Below, piece by piece: positions 1-9,569 of a DNA stretch of 33,220 nt (position 1 is the first letter of the stretch; each line of letters opens with the position of its first letter). Source of the DNA: Flavobacteriales bacterium. Lineage in GTDB: Bacteria; Bacteroidota; Bacteroidia; Flavobacteriales_D; Crocinitomicaceae. The notes below the pieces were generated by a model, which was given only the letters and a program-made list of their open reading frames with translations, ran no database searches and was not told the origin of the DNA. The stretch is taken from the NCBI GenBank assembly GCA_022361195.1, contig JAKSBJ010000137.1, forward strand, positions 1 through 33,220, given 5' to 3'. A program made the position numbers and the translations under genes.

Positions 1-103
1 GAAATTTGGGGAAAAACTCCATTCATGCGAATGTTTTTTCTCCAAATGTCTTGTTCTGTTGTTCAATACACAGTGGTGTTGTCTCAAATAAAAAATAGAA
101 GAG

Positions 104-340
104 ATGACAAAAAAGCAGGAAAACACAGTGTTTCATCAACTGTTGGAAGAATCAAACATTTTTGAAACAATAGAAGTTTTGGAGATTCGACTAATTACAT
201 ACAGGCAATTGACTGTTCTTAGGCAAAGACGTTATTTGGTGTAAGCTGAAATCAATCAATTAGAAAGGATGATTTCAGAATTGAAAAACACATTGAGTGA
301 TTTAGCTCAAGAATCGGTTTATTGGGAAATATTGGAATGA
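104..340 (+). pseudogene. Interrupted small reading frame, possible gene remnant
   Basis: An ATG at 104 opens a 46-codon frame that stops with TAA at 242. The same frame then continues without another stop to TGA at 338. The second part reads as a heptad-like, charged helix (contains NQLERMISELKNTLSDL). An in-frame stop directly precedes the ATG. The continuity across one stop suggests decay of an approximately 78-residue coiled-coil protein, or chance. No family is recognised and the ribosome binding site is weak. Confidence 0.2.
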
Positions 341-360
341 ACGGTTCTGAGTGTTAGAAA

Positions 361-395
361 ATTAAAAAGCCCCTTATCCTCAGGATAAGGGGCTT
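361..395 (-). terminator. Rho-independent terminator of pnp
   Basis: A perfect 13-bp stem (367-379 with 383-395, core AGCCCCTTATCC) closes on a 3-nt loop. Read on the minus strand it is followed by TTTTTAAT (361-366 side). It lies 22 bases past the pnp stop codon. The other direction has no T-run, so it serves pnp. Confidence 0.9.
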
Positions 396-417
396 AAAAT
401 CTATCTCTAAAAATGGA

Positions 418-2574
418 CTATTCAGCCGATTTTGGAGCTTCTTTCTTTTCTGGTTTAGGAAGAAGAATTTTTCTTGAAAGTTTGTATTTCTTCGTTTTAG
501 GATCTTGTGAGATTACCTTAAATTTCAAAATATCACCTTCTTTCACTACGTCTTCTACTTTTTCAAGTCGACGATGTTCTAATTCCGAAATATGGATCAA
601 TCCATCAGTTCCAGGAAGGATTTCAACGAAACAACCGTAAGATTGAATTGATTTTACTTTTCCTTCATATTCCTGACCAACTTCAACGGTTGGAGGGAAA
701 GCGATTAATTTAATTCGTTTAACTGCTTCAGCCATATTATCTCCATTGTCCGCCAAAATTTGAACAATTCCTTCTCCAGTTTCTTCATCTTCTTCAATGG
801 TGATAGTTGTATTGGTTTCTTTTTGCATCTCCTGGATGATTTTACCACCAGGTCCGATGATTGCACCAATAGAGTCATTTGGAACTCTGAATCCTTCAAT
901 TCTTGGAGCATGAGGTTTAAGATCTGTTCGAGGAGAATCAATTGTCTTTAAGATTTCTCCAAGAATGTGCATTCTTCCCTCTTTTGCTTGCTCAAGAGCC
1001 TCTGTCAACAACTCATATGATAAACCGTCAATTTTGATATCCATTTGACAAGCCGTGATTCCATCTGCTGTACCACAAACTTTAAAGTCCATATCTCCTA
1101 AGTGATCTTCATCTCCTAAGATATCTGAAAGGATACAGTATTTTCCATCAGCATCAGTTACCAATCCCATAGCAATTCCTGAAACTGGTTTTTTCATGTT
1201 GATACCTCCATCCATTAAGGCCATTGTTCCTGCACAAACCGTTGCCATTGATGAAGATCCATTTGATTCCAAAATATCTGAAACCAATCGAATTGTATAT
1301 GGTGATTCATCTGTTGACGGAAGCATATTTTTCAATGCTCTTAAGGCTAAGTTACCATGACCAATTTCTCTTCGCGAAACTCCTCTAATAGGACGAGCTT
1401 CTCCAGTTGAGAATGGAGGGAAGTTATAATGAAGTAAGAATCGCTCGAATCGTTTTCCTTCAGCATTATCGATCATTTGCTCATCCAATTTACCACCTAA
1501 AGTTAAAGTAGTTAATGATTGAGTTTCACCTCGGGTAAAAATAGCTGAACCGTGAGCAGCAGGAATATAATCCACTTCTGACCAAATTGGACGAATTTCG
1601 TTAAATGCTCTTCCATCTAAACGCTTTCTTTCATCTAGCATTACTCGTCGAACAGCTTCTTTTTTCGCCTTATTGAAATAAGTTGAAATGAATGAAGATT
1701 CTGCTTCTAATTCCTCTTCTGATAAACCGTCTACATATTCTTGATAAATAGCACGGAAACCTTCAGCTCTTTGATCTTTATCTGATCCCAATCGAGCCAC
1801 TTCCTTACATTTTTCGTAAACAGCTGTATGAATTTTTTCACGGATTGCATCATCGTGCTCTTCGTGGCAATATTCTCTTTTTGTTTGAGATTTTGGAACT
1901 TCTGCAGCTAATTCCAACTGAAAAGCACATTGCTTTTTAATTGCTTCGTGAGCTACTTTGATAATCTCAACCATCTCAGCTTCTGAAATTTCGTGCATTT
2001 CTCCCTCTAACATCACAATGTTATCGGCAGTTCCTGCAATCATTACATCTACATCTGATTGAGCAAACTCTTCATAAGTTGGGTTGATTACCCAGTTTCC
2101 GTCTACGCGTCCTACTCTAACTTCAGACATTGGTCCATTAAATGGAATGTCAGAAATCGCAATTGCAGCAGAAGCTGCAAAACCAGCCAATGAATCAGGC
2201 ATATTTACTCCATCCATGGAGATTAATTGCATCATCAATTGTGTATCGGCATGATAATCATCTGGGAAAAGTGGACGAAGAGCACGGTCAACCAAACGCA
2301 TGACCAAAATCTCATCATCAGAAGGTCGTCCTTCTCTTTTTAAATATCCTCCCGGAATTCGTCCATTTGCCGAGAATTTTTCTCTATAATCGACTGTAAG
2401 GGGCAGAAAATCTACTCCATCTTTTGCTTCTTGTGAAGAAACAACTGTGGCTAGAATCATTGTTCCACCACATTTTACTACAACTGAACCGTCGGATTGT
2501 TTAGCTAACTTCCCTGTTTCAACGGAAATTTCTCTTCCGTTTCCGGCGTCAATTGTTTTTGTTATTACATTCAT
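418..2574 (-). CDS. pnp: Polyribonucleotide nucleotidyltransferase (PNPase)
   Basis: This is the 3'-to-5' phosphorolytic exoribonuclease that degrades mRNA in the cytoplasm, releasing nucleoside diphosphates; in many bacteria it works in a trimer and with RNase E/helicase partners. At 718 residues it has the normal family length. Two RNase PH-like domains are visible: the N-terminal one ([20 protein letters not shown] near residue 70-90) and the catalytic second one (residues ~310-540, with [21 protein letters not shown] and [13 protein letters not shown]). A KH domain follows ([15 protein letters not shown]), then an S1 domain ([20 protein letters not shown]) and a short Lys/Pro-rich tail. 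It lies directly after rpsO, the classic rpsO-pnp order, but a strong terminator sits between the two, so some independent expression or attenuation is likely. The ATG at 2574 gives the standard N-terminus. Confidence 0.97.
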   Translation of the reverse strand: MNVITKTIDAGNGREISVETGKLAKQSDGSVVVKCGGTMILATVVSSQEAKDGVDFLPLTVDYREKFSANGRIPGGYLKREGRPSDDEILVMRLVDRALRPLFPDDYHADTQLMMQLISMDGVNMPDSLAGFAASAAIAISDIPFNGPMSEVRVGRVDGNWVINPTYEEFAQSDVDVMIAGTADNIVMLEGEMHEISEAEMVEIIKVAHEAIKKQCAFQLELAAEVPKSQTKREYCHEEHDDAIREKIHTAVYEKCKEVARLGSDKDQRAEGFRAIYQEYVDGLSEEELEAESSFISTYFNKAKKEAVRRVMLDERKRLDGRAFNEIRPIWSEVDYIPAAHGSAIFTRGETQSLTTLTLGGKLDEQMIDNAEGKRFERFLLHYNFPPFSTGEARPIRGVSRREIGHGNLALRALKNMLPSTDESPYTIRLVSDILESNGSSSMATVCAGTMALMDGGINMKKPVSGIAMGLVTDADGKYCILSDILGDEDHLGDMDFKVCGTADGITACQMDIKIDGLSYELLTEALEQAKEGRMHILGEILKTIDSPRTDLKPHAPRIEGFRVPNDSIGAIIGPGGKIIQEMQKETNTTITIEEDEETGEGIVQILADNGDNMAEAVKRIKLIAFPPTVEVGQEYEGKVKSIQSYGCFVEILPGTDGLIHISELEHRRLEKVEDVVKEGDILKFKVISQDPKTKKYKLSRKILLPKPEKKEAPKSAE

Positions 2575-2663
2575 AGTTGTATGTATTGTGAAAGGGGGCT
2601 TCTTTTATCCCTTTCTTGTTGATTGATTAAATAATGTCTTTTTTGTTCTTTGCTTATAACAAT

Positions 2664-2696
2664 AAAAAAGGCAATCGAATACGAAATCCAATTGCC
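2664..2696 (-). terminator. Terminator between rpsO and pnp
   Basis: On the minus strand a 10-bp stem (GGCAATTGGA with TTCGATTGCC, including two G-T pairs) with a 7-nt loop is followed by TTTTTTATTG. It lies 26 bases past the rpsO stop and about 90 bases before the pnp start. It would end most rpsO transcripts or set the rpsO to pnp ratio. Confidence 0.8.
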
Positions 2697-2721
2697 CCCT
2701 CTTTAATAAAATTTTTCAAAC

Positions 2722-2991
2722 TTATCGTCTCAGACCAAGTTCCTTAACGATAGCTCTATATCTTTCGATATCTTTTGCTTTCAAGTAATCTAACAAGCTT
2801 CTTCTTTTCCCTACTAAAAGTTGAAGAGCTCTTTGTGTTCCGTAATCTTTACGGTTTTTCTTTAAGTGCTCAGTTAAGTGAGCAATTCTGTAGCTAAACA
2901 ATGCAATTTGTCCTTCTGCGCTACCTGTATCTTCAGCGTTTTTTCCGTGTTTCGTGAAGATTTCTTTCTTTTTTTCTTTGTCTAAATACAT
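2722..2991 (-). CDS. rpsO: Small ribosomal subunit protein uS15
   Basis: S15 binds the central domain of 16S rRNA and helps form bridges to the large subunit. The 89 residues match the usual length. Diagnostic segments are the N-terminal KKEIFTKHGKNAEDTGSAE, then LTEHLKKNRKDYGTQRALQ, and the closing LLDYLKAKDIERYRAIVKEL. The start at 2991 is the only one that keeps the full N-terminus. It has its own consensus promoter (3029-3057) and its own terminator (2664-2696), and lies upstream of pnp as in many bacteria. In E. coli S15 represses its own translation; no such leader structure was identified here. Confidence 0.97.
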   Translation of the reverse strand: MYLDKEKKKEIFTKHGKNAEDTGSAEGQIALFSYRIAHLTEHLKKNRKDYGTQRALQLLVGKRRSLLDYLKAKDIERYRAIVKELGLRR

Positions 2992-3028
2992 GCAAATATT
3001 ATTTCAATGATTGTTATGTAATTCGCGG

Positions 3029-3057
3029 CAAAGTTAAGTACTTATTTATAATTCAAA
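3029..3057 (-). promoter_or_regulatory. Bacteroidota-type promoter of rpsO
   Basis: On the minus strand TTG (3054-3056) is followed after 17 nt by TAACTTTG (3029-3036), an exact match to the -7 consensus TAnnTTTG. It lies 37 bases before the rpsO start codon. Confidence 0.75.
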
Positions 3058-3096
3058 GAATTTTTAACCATTAATTTAAATTAAAGCCTAGAAAAA

Positions 3097-3948
3097 CTAA
3101 GCTTCCATTTTTACCATGGCAATAAATTGACTTACTTTTTCCTTTAAATCTTTTCTTTCTACAATGAAATCCAAGAATCCGTGTTCTAAAACAAATTCTG
3201 ATTTTTGAAAACCTTCAGGCAAATCACGACCAATTGTTTCTTTTACAACTCGTGGTCCTGCAAAACCAATTAATGCATTTGGTTCAGCAATATTCACATC
3301 TCCTAACATTGCAAAGGAAGCAGTTGTTCCACCAGTTGTTGGATCCGTTAATAAAGAAATGTATGGAAGTTTAGCCGCTGAAAGCTGATTGAGTTTAGCT
3401 GATGTTTTAGCTAATTGCATTAATGAAATTCCAGCTTCCATCATACGAGCACCACCTGACTTTGAAATAATCATGAATGGAGCTTCCAATTCAATCGCCT
3501 TATCTACTGCACGGGCAATTTTTTCACCTACTACAGACCCCATTGACCCTCCGATAAATGAAAAATCCATAGCTGCAATAACGATAGATTCACCGTTCAT
3601 CTTACCATGAGCCACTCTAATCGCGTCTTTCAATCCTGTTTTCTCCTGAACGGCTTTAACACGATCTGTATATTTTTTAGTGTCCTCAAATTTCAATGGA
3701 TCTCCTGAAGATAATCCACGCGCAAATTCGGTCCCTTTTTTACTGTCGAAGAAAATCTCAAAATATTCTGCAGCTTCGATACGTTCGTGATGTCCACAGT
3801 TTGAACACACTGAAAGAACCGCTTTGTGTTCTTCTGACGGAATTACAGATTTACATTTCGGGCACTTGTACCATAGCCCTTCTGGTGTTTCTTTTTTATC
3901 TGCTGTTGAGGTAGATATTCCTTCTTTCTGTCTCTTAAACCATCCCAT
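3097..3948 (-). CDS. accD: Acetyl-CoA carboxylase carboxyltransferase subunit beta
   Basis: AccD forms the carboxyltransferase of acetyl-CoA carboxylase together with AccA, transferring the carboxyl group from carboxybiotin to acetyl-CoA to make malonyl-CoA, the first step of fatty acid synthesis. The 283 residues show the N-terminal four-Cys zinc finger (CPKC near 29-32 and CSNC near 48-51). A crotonase-fold carboxyltransferase core follows ([62 protein letters not shown]). AccA is not in the window, which is common. The gene follows the aldolase gene with a 29-bp gap on the same strand, so the two are probably co-transcribed. Confidence 0.96.
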   Translation of the reverse strand: MGWFKRQKEGISTSTADKKETPEGLWYKCPKCKSVIPSEEHKAVLSVCSNCGHHERIEAAEYFEIFFDSKKGTEFARGLSSGDPLKFEDTKKYTDRVKAVQEKTGLKDAIRVAHGKMNGESIVIAAMDFSFIGGSMGSVVGEKIARAVDKAIELEAPFMIISKSGGARMMEAGISLMQLAKTSAKLNQLSAAKLPYISLLTDPTTGGTTASFAMLGDVNIAEPNALIGFAGPRVVKETIGRDLPEGFQKSEFVLEHGFLDFIVERKDLKEKVSQFIAMVKMEA

Positions 3949-3977
3949 AATAAGAAGTTGTTAGGTCAATCGCTCAA

Positions 3978-5042
3978 TTAAGCAATTGAGATTGATTCGT
4001 CCAAATAGATATCCTGAATAGCGTTTAATAGTTCAACACCATCTTTCATGTCCTTTTGGAATGCTTTACGTCCTGAGATCAAACCATGACCACCGGCTCT
4101 TTTATTGATGATAGCTGTAGTAATAGCTTCTTCCATATCTGAAGCTCCGCTACCTGTTGATGCACCACCAGAGTTAATGAGTCCGTTTCTACCCATATAA
4201 CAGTTGGCAACTTGATAACGACACAAATCAATTGGGTTATCAGTTGTCAATTCAGAATATACTTTTGGATGAGTTTTTCCGAATTGAATGGCGTTATAAC
4301 CACCATTTAAGGTTGGTAATTTTTGCTTGATAATGTCTGCTCCAATTGTCACTCCAAGGTGATTTGCCTGAGCAGTGATATCAGTTGCAGTATGATAATC
4401 TACTCCGTCTTTTTTGAAGTCACTATTTCGGAGGTAGCACCATAAAATAGTTGCCATTCCCAATTCGTGAGCTCTTTCAAAAGCCTGAGCAATTTCAATA
4501 ATTTGTCTTTCTGATTCTGGAGATCCAAAATAAATTGTTGCTCCAACAGCAGTTGCTCCTAAATTCCACGCCTCATCTACCGATCCGAACTCAATTTGGT
4601 TAAATGTATTTGGATAAGAAAGAAATTCATTGTGGTTTAACTTTACAATGAATGGAATTTTGTGGGCATATTTTCTTGAACATGCAGCTAAAACTCCAAA
4701 AGTTGAAGCAACACCATTACATCCTCCTTCAATTGCCAATTTGACAATGTTTTCAGGATCAAAATAAATTGGATTTGGAGCAAAAGATGCACCTGCAGAA
4801 TGTTCTATTCCTTGATCAACAGGAAGTATAGATACATATCCTGTCCCTCCTAGACGTCCGTGGTCATAAAGAGCAGAAAGGCTCTTTAAAACTTGTGGGT
4901 TTCGGTTTGTAGGTCCAAAACTTCGATCAACGAAATCCGGTCCCGGAAGATGAAGAAGATCTTTAGAAATTGTTTTACATTCATGCTGAAGCAAGGATTC
5001 TGCCTCACTTCCTAATATATCGAAAACTTTGCTCTCAACCAT
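3978..5042 (-). CDS. fbaB: Class I fructose-bisphosphate aldolase (DhnA/FbaB type)
   Basis: Cleaves fructose 1,6-bisphosphate to dihydroxyacetone phosphate and glyceraldehyde 3-phosphate through a Schiff-base lysine. The 354-residue protein has the archaeal/DhnA-type signature rather than the zinc class II type: [28 protein letters not shown], and [11 protein letters not shown], whose first Lys is the likely Schiff base. The phosphate-binding end reads INSGGAS and GLISGRKAF. It is upstream of accD with 29 bp between them, linking glycolysis/gluconeogenesis and lipid synthesis in one transcript (inference). The start at 5042 follows a -7-like box. Alternative DhnA-family activities, such as LsrF-like thiolases, are less likely given the high similarity to FbaB motifs. 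Confidence 0.88.
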   Translation of the reverse strand: MVESKVFDILGSEAESLLQHECKTISKDLLHLPGPDFVDRSFGPTNRNPQVLKSLSALYDHGRLGGTGYVSILPVDQGIEHSAGASFAPNPIYFDPENIVKLAIEGGCNGVASTFGVLAACSRKYAHKIPFIVKLNHNEFLSYPNTFNQIEFGSVDEAWNLGATAVGATIYFGSPESERQIIEIAQAFERAHELGMATILWCYLRNSDFKKDGVDYHTATDITAQANHLGVTIGADIIKQKLPTLNGGYNAIQFGKTHPKVYSELTTDNPIDLCRYQVANCYMGRNGLINSGGASTGSGASDMEEAITTAIINKRAGGHGLISGRKAFQKDMKDGVELLNAIQDIYLDESISIA

Positions 5043-5065
5043 TTTTATTGATTATTTGGTGGGAG

Positions 5066-5091
5066 CAAAAATAACAAACTTTCAATAACAA
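5066..5091 (-). promoter_or_regulatory. Likely promoter of the aldolase-accD unit
   Basis: On the minus strand TATTTTTG (5066-5073) matches TAnnTTTG exactly. The nearest TTG (5089-5091) is 15 nt upstream, a little short of the common spacing. The box is 24 bases before the aldolase start codon. Confidence 0.5.
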
Positions 5092-5121
5092 AGCTGAAAA
5101 AAAAATGTCCTTTTTCCCAAA

Positions 5122-5826
5122 TTAAGCCAGCGAGCTTTGCTCTTTGATTTTTTCTGAAATAAGTTGAAGGGCCACATCCAATTGTTGCTCCCGATCTAAT
5201 TCGGTATTATCAATTTCAATGGCGTCAGCGGCTTTTTTTAATGGACTGATAGATCGGTTCATATCCAGGTAATCTCTCCGTTCCAATCCTTTTTTGACTT
5301 CTGTGAGGCTTATTTTTTCTCCCTTTGCAATTAGTTCATCATACCTTCTTTGCGCTCGGGTTTCGTTAGAAGCCGTCATGAAAAGTTTGATTTCCGCATT
5401 GGGGAAAACAACAGTACCAATGTCGCGCCCATCCATTACAACTCCACCTTCTTTACCCATTTCTTGTTGAATGGCTACCAGTTTTTCGCGAACTTTTGAA
5501 ATGGCACTTACGGCACTTACCCGTTTAGTAATTCTCGGATTTCGGATTTCTTGTTCAACATTTACACCATTTAATAAAGTCTCCGATCGTTTTTCGCTGG
5601 GATTATGATGAAAACCAATGGTGATCTTCTTCATTTCTTCAATCACCTGTTCTTCAATAAAGTGTCCATCTTTAATCAGGCCTTTATTCATCAAATGAAG
5701 TGTTACAGCTCTATACATTGCTCCACTATCAACATAAATATAGTTGAGTTTTGCTGCAATTTCTTTGGCTAAGGTACTTTTGCCACAAGAAGAATATCCG
5801 TCTATTGCAATGGTAATTTCGCTCAC
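5122..5826 (-). CDS. cmk: Cytidylate kinase
   Basis: Phosphorylates CMP and dCMP to the diphosphates using ATP. The 234 residues show the N-terminal P-loop (GYSSCGKS, residues 10-17), YVDSGAMYRAVTLH, the nucleotide-binding VVMDGRDIGTVVFPNA, and the lid segment RRDYLDMNR with SPLKKAADAIEIDN near the C-terminus. The start codon is GTG at 5826. A TAGCTTTG box at 5831-5838 ends only four bases before it, so transcription from that box would give a nearly leaderless mRNA. It lies 43 bp downstream of the histidine kinase gene on the same strand and could also be read from there. Confidence 0.95.
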   Translation of the reverse strand: MSEITIAIDGYSSCGKSTLAKEIAAKLNYIYVDSGAMYRAVTLHLMNKGLIKDGHFIEEQVIEEMKKITIGFHHNPSEKRSETLLNGVNVEQEIRNPRITKRVSAVSAISKVREKLVAIQQEMGKEGGVVMDGRDIGTVVFPNAEIKLFMTASNETRAQRRYDELIAKGEKISLTEVKKGLERRDYLDMNRSISPLKKAADAIEIDNTELDREQQLDVALQLISEKIKEQSSLA

Positions 5827-5830
5827 ATTA

Positions 5831-5838
5831 CAAAGCTA
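5831..5838 (-). promoter_or_regulatory. Possible -7 box of cmk, very close to the start codon
   Basis: TAGCTTTG on the minus strand matches TAnnTTTG, but ends four bases from the GTG start and has no clear TTG at the expected distance. It may be a leaderless promoter or coincidence. Confidence 0.25.
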
Positions 5839-5869
5839 GTAAATCCTCTATTAAAATGAAACGAAAAGC

Positions 5870-7084
5870 TTATTCTTCAATTTCAAAAACAAAGTGATAT
5901 CGAGTACCATTTCGTGTATCTCGCTCAAATGTTCCAATAAGCTGATTGGTTAGTGTCTCGATGAGTTCAAGCCCAAAAGAGTCTTCTCTGTCTGGTGTTT
6001 TCCAGTTACCATTGTCGGAATAATGCATTTCAATTTGTTTAGCACTTACCATGTTAATTTTTATGCAGATTTCTCCTTCGTCTTGGCCTTGCAATCCATG
6101 TTTGAGTGTGTTTGAAATTAGCTCATTAAATAATAATGCTACACTCACTAAAGATTTGGGGACTAGATACTCAACTTCCGACTCTATTTCAACCGTTACA
6201 GGTATCTCTATTGAGTATGATGTAATTAAGTCATTGGATAAATGCTGTAAATAGCTTTGCATTTTAATTTTGGAAAGATCCTCAGACTGATAAAGTTTAT
6301 CATGGATGAGAGCCATAGCCATTACCCTGTTCATGGCTTCTCTAAAATGCTCAACTGCGGCAACATCTTTTATTTCCCTTGATTGTAAACGAAGAAGGCT
6401 GGTAATCACCTGAAGGTTATTTTTTACTCGATGGTGAATTTCTTTAAGCATTACCGTTTTTTCCTCGTTCTGTGATTGTACAATTTGATTTTGCTCCATT
6501 AGCTTTTCTCGAGCAAGTTTAGAGTTTTGTTCAGCCTTTTGTGAAGATTGAATAATCTTTATAACCTGATAACAAATCATGAAAGAAGCTAAGAATAGAT
6601 TAAGGTAAAGATCAAAACGAGCCGAAATGTTTCTGTCAATAAGTTCGATAGCTTCTGGACGGGTAGTGATTGATATTTTGATAAATAAACCAACAAGATT
6701 AGTAGTCAGGAAAGCAATTCCCCATTTCCAATTTAAGGTGTAAAAAATGAAAACGGCAGTTGCTATAATCCACACCATATGTACAATTTGTTCGGAGTTT
6801 TTGATAACAAAAAGATCCAATTGACAAATAACAGTAGCTGCGATAAGAATTAGCCACGAAATAGGTGTGAACTTTTTAGTAAGTTTAATTAGAATTAGAG
6901 CACTTAGCCCAACACCGAAACCTGTTAGTACCGGGAAAAGATTAGCGTTACCTATAATTGTGCGATAGACACTTAGAACGAAAAAAATCAAGGAAATCCA
7001 AAGCGCCGTATTCCAGCTCAAATTGAGCTTTTCACGATCAAAGTGGTTTTCATAGTTTGATATTGGAGGTCTAAAAAGACTCAC
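5870..7084 (-). CDS. Membrane histidine kinase, HisKA_2 type
   Basis: A 404-residue sensor kinase. The N-terminal half carries about six hydrophobic segments (roughly residues 25-44, 50-67, 76-92, 101-117, 120-138, 157-177) with no large extracellular domain, so it probably senses a membrane or intramembrane signal. After a coiled linker (180-210) comes a HisKA_2 phosphoacceptor box (KEIHHRVKNNLQVITSLLRLQ is split here around His217/His218). The HATPase part has the N box FNELISNTLKH (319-329), SDNGNW (356-361) and SFGLELI (369-375). The start is GTG at 7084. No response regulator adjoins it. It lies upstream of cmk on the same strand and is divergent from the SDR gene with 53 bp between them. 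Confidence 0.85.
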   Translation of the reverse strand: MSLFRPPISNYENHFDREKLNLSWNTALWISLIFFVLSVYRTIIGNANLFPVLTGFGVGLSALILIKLTKKFTPISWLILIAATVICQLDLFVIKNSEQIVHMVWIIATAVFIFYTLNWKWGIAFLTTNLVGLFIKISITTRPEAIELIDRNISARFDLYLNLFLASFMICYQVIKIIQSSQKAEQNSKLAREKLMEQNQIVQSQNEEKTVMLKEIHHRVKNNLQVITSLLRLQSREIKDVAAVEHFREAMNRVMAMALIHDKLYQSEDLSKIKMQSYLQHLSNDLITSYSIEIPVTVEIESEVEYLVPKSLVSVALLFNELISNTLKHGLQGQDEGEICIKINMVSAKQIEMHYSDNGNWKTPDREDSFGLELIETLTNQLIGTFERDTRNGTRYHFVFEIEE

Positions 7085-7118
7085 GGTGTAATAGTTAAAG
7101 GGAATGTGTATTTTCGTA

Positions 7119-7152
7119 CAAATTTAATTATTTGTAGATGTTTAAAGACAAA
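7119..7152 (-). promoter_or_regulatory. Possible promoter of the HisKA_2 kinase gene
   Basis: On the minus strand TAAATTTG (7119-7126) matches the -7 consensus, with TTTG (7149-7152) 22 nt upstream. The upstream element overlaps the first codons of the divergent SDR gene. Confidence 0.45.
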
Positions 7153-7926
7153 GTGGCCTGGGTAATTGGAGCTTCTTCTGGAATTGGGGAAGAAACTGCA
7201 CGTCAAATGAATAAAGCAGGAGCTATTGTCATCTTATCAGCAAGGAAGGAGGATCTGTTGGAGAAAGTTCAGCAAAGTCTGGCAAATCCTGAGCGATCGC
7301 AAATTGTTCCGTTGGATCTTGTGCAGCAGGAAAACTTTAAAGAGATAGCCAAAGGGATTTATGAAGAGCATGGAGCCATTGATTACTTATTCAATAATGG
7401 AGGAGTGAGCCAAAGAGGAGAGGCATTTGATACCTCTGAGGATGTGGACCGGAAAATTATGGAAATCAATTATTTCGGAAATATAGCTTTGACTAAAGCC
7501 GTTTTACCCTATATGCGAAAACAGGGGAGTGGTCACATTATTGCTATGTCAAGTATTGCTGGGAAATTTGGGTTTTATTTACGTTCGGCTTATGCTGCTT
7601 CTAAACATGCTATGCAAGGATTTTATGAAAGTTTGTTGTTAGAAGAAGCTGATAATAACATCAAAGTAACCATTGCCTATCCCGGTAAAATTAATACTGA
7701 AATTTCAAAGTCAGCTCTAAATTCGGCAGGAGAAGCGCATGGTAAAATGGATCATAATCAGGAAACCGGAATGCCTGTTGAGGAATGTGTCAGACGATTA
7801 TTAAAGGCTGTTATCAAGAATAGGAAATCAATTTTAATCGGAAATAAGGAAATTTATGCTGTTTATATTAAACGATTTTTTCCTTCCTTGTTCTGGAGAA
7901 TTATTAAGAATCAATCAGCTACTTAA
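7138..7926 (+). CDS. Short-chain dehydrogenase/reductase (SDR)
   Basis: A 262-residue classical SDR, an NAD(P)-dependent oxidoreductase of unknown substrate. It shows the Rossmann motif GASSGIG (11-17), NNGG (86-89, in place of the usual NNAG), the catalytic Asn111, Ser138/139 in MSSIAGKFG, and the YxxxK pair Tyr152/Lys156 in YAASK. The C-terminal part (KINTEISKSALN onwards) and the closing basic/hydrophobic segment resemble DHRS7-like SDRs that act on lipids or steroids in other organisms; that likeness is from memory. It stands alone on the plus strand, starting ATG at 7138, 53 bp from the divergent kinase gene. A TATTTTCG box at 7109-7116 is a near match to the -7 consensus. Confidence 0.9.
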   Translation: MFKDKVAWVIGASSGIGEETARQMNKAGAIVILSARKEDLLEKVQQSLANPERSQIVPLDLVQQENFKEIAKGIYEEHGAIDYLFNNGGVSQRGEAFDTSEDVDRKIMEINYFGNIALTKAVLPYMRKQGSGHIIAMSSIAGKFGFYLRSAYAASKHAMQGFYESLLLEEADNNIKVTIAYPGKINTEISKSALNSAGEAHGKMDHNQETGMPVEECVRRLLKAVIKNRKSILIGNKEIYAVYIKRFFPSLFWRIIKNQSAT

Positions 7927-7983
7927 ATCTGATAAAATAATTCGATAGTTTTTTCTGTCTTAGACGTCTAAGGTTATAACACC

Positions 7984-9552
7984 ATGAATAATTCCTTTCC
8001 TCAGAAAGCTGACATAAAGTGGACCGCTATTTTGCTCATACTGAATATCATCATTCAGTTGTATTATTCGGTTGAAGTTTGTCCATATGTTGAGGGGCAA
8101 ACGACTAGTCAAATTTTAACGTCGCTTTTTGCTGCCTCTGTTGTAGCTTTTGGATTAAAGTGGGGACTACATAAACCTCTTTTCCATGCTAATGATGAAC
8201 GTTTATTGTCTCGGATAAACATTGTTAAAGATACTATCATGTTTGCGCTAATAGGTATTTTGATAGGTACTTATAATGCTTTATTCTTCGAGTTTCCTTT
8301 TGTAAGTGGATTTAAGTTGATTATCGGAAATTTAGCCGTTGGTTTTTTGTCTGCTAGTGTTTTATTTTTTGCCCGACACATTGTTTTTATCAATAGCAAT
8401 ATTGAAATTTCGGTTGAGCGTTTAAGAGAAAATCAGGTAAAAGTAGCACAAGGGTTGTTGATTTTTGTGCTGGTTACTATAGGGTTGGGGTTGAGCGTCT
8501 TGATTCTTTTGTTAGTGAAAGATATACGTTGGTTGTTTGAAAATAATTTTGCCGATTTAGGAATGGCCTTGCGTGAAATTGGAGTTGAGGTAAGCTTTGT
8601 AGCAGTGATATTCATAGCTTATTTTACAGCTATCATACTCTTGTTCTCACGTTATTTGTCTAATCAGATTAATAAGCAAAAGAAGGTGCTTTCGGAAGTT
8701 TCTAAAGGAAATCTAAATGCCTCAATGGGTATTTTTTCTAATGATGAGTTTGGTCAAATTGCCCATTATACCAACACAATGATTGGCCAGCTGAAAGAAA
8801 ATAAAGAGGTCATTCATAGTATTGAATACGCTAAACATTTGCAGGATGCTGTTTTACCTCCTGATGATTATTTAGCTTCCTTGAATAAGGATATGTTCAT
8901 TTTATTTCGTCCAAAAGATATTGTGAGTGGAGATTTTTACTGGTTTGCGCAATGTGATATTGAGGATGATTGTCTTTTCTTTGCTGTGGCCGATTGCACA
9001 GGTCATGGGGTTCCGGGAGCTTTGGTAAGTATGATTTGCAACAATGCCCTTGACAGAGCTGTGAAAGAATTTTTTCTGAAAGAACCTGCCGATATCCTAA
9101 ACAAAGTGAGGGAAATTGTCATCGCTCAATTCTCAAAAAGCCAGGAAATGATTCAGGATGGGATGGATATCGCTCTTTGCCGACTAAAAGGAAATGAATT
9201 GGTTTATTCGGGGGCAAATAATCCTCTATGGATTGTTCGAAACAATAAATTACTGGAATGGAAGGCTGACCGTCAACCAGTAGCTAATTATCCTAATCCA
9301 AAGCCTTTTACATCTCATACAGTGACACTTCAAAAGGGAGACTCTATTTACCTCTTTTCAGATGGTTTTGCTGATCAATTTGGAGGAGCTAATGGAAAAA
9401 AGTTCAAACAAAAGAACTTAAAAAAGAGTCTTATTAGCCTGGAGAAGAAAGATGCATTGTTAAAACATCAAAAATTGGAACAAATTTTTGATAATTGGAT
9501 GGATGGTTTTGATCAAATTGATGATGTTTGTGTTTTAGGAATGAATTTGTAA
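7984..9552 (+). CDS. Membrane HAMP-SpoIIE (PP2C-like) serine/threonine phosphatase
   Basis: A 522-residue signalling protein. The N-terminal half has about six hydrophobic segments, with one pair flanking a ~50-residue loop. A HAMP-like linker follows (~residue 222-275, containing SKGNLNASMGIFSNDEFGQIAHYTN), then a SpoIIE/PP2C phosphatase domain (~290-520). Metal-binding motifs are visible: SGDFYW, ADCTGHGVPGA, DGMDIALC, FSDGFADQFGG and IDDVCVLG. Such phosphatases dephosphorylate STAS-type anti-sigma antagonists or other phosphoproteins, but no such partner is in the window. The catalytic half is clearly paralogous to the protein at 13793-15805. It ends just before the MutS-like gene on the same strand, which suggests co-transcription. 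Confidence 0.88.
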   Translation: MNNSFPQKADIKWTAILLILNIIIQLYYSVEVCPYVEGQTTSQILTSLFAASVVAFGLKWGLHKPLFHANDERLLSRINIVKDTIMFALIGILIGTYNALFFEFPFVSGFKLIIGNLAVGFLSASVLFFARHIVFINSNIEISVERLRENQVKVAQGLLIFVLVTIGLGLSVLILLLVKDIRWLFENNFADLGMALREIGVEVSFVAVIFIAYFTAIILLFSRYLSNQINKQKKVLSEVSKGNLNASMGIFSNDEFGQIAHYTNTMIGQLKENKEVIHSIEYAKHLQDAVLPPDDYLASLNKDMFILFRPKDIVSGDFYWFAQCDIEDDCLFFAVADCTGHGVPGALVSMICNNALDRAVKEFFLKEPADILNKVREIVIAQFSKSQEMIQDGMDIALCRLKGNELVYSGANNPLWIVRNNKLLEWKADRQPVANYPNPKPFTSHTVTLQKGDSIYLFSDGFADQFGGANGKKFKQKNLKKSLISLEKKDALLKHQKLEQIFDNWMDGFDQIDDVCVLGMNL

Positions 9553-9569
9553 GTAGACACAAACTAAAG

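Larger units (their letters stand above)
1..417. other. Gene-poor left edge
   Basis: There is no convincing intact gene here. The stretch holds a short interrupted reading frame (104-340) and the terminator of pnp (361-395). The first 100 bases show no recognisable feature; a gene running in from outside the window cannot be judged. Confidence 0.5.
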
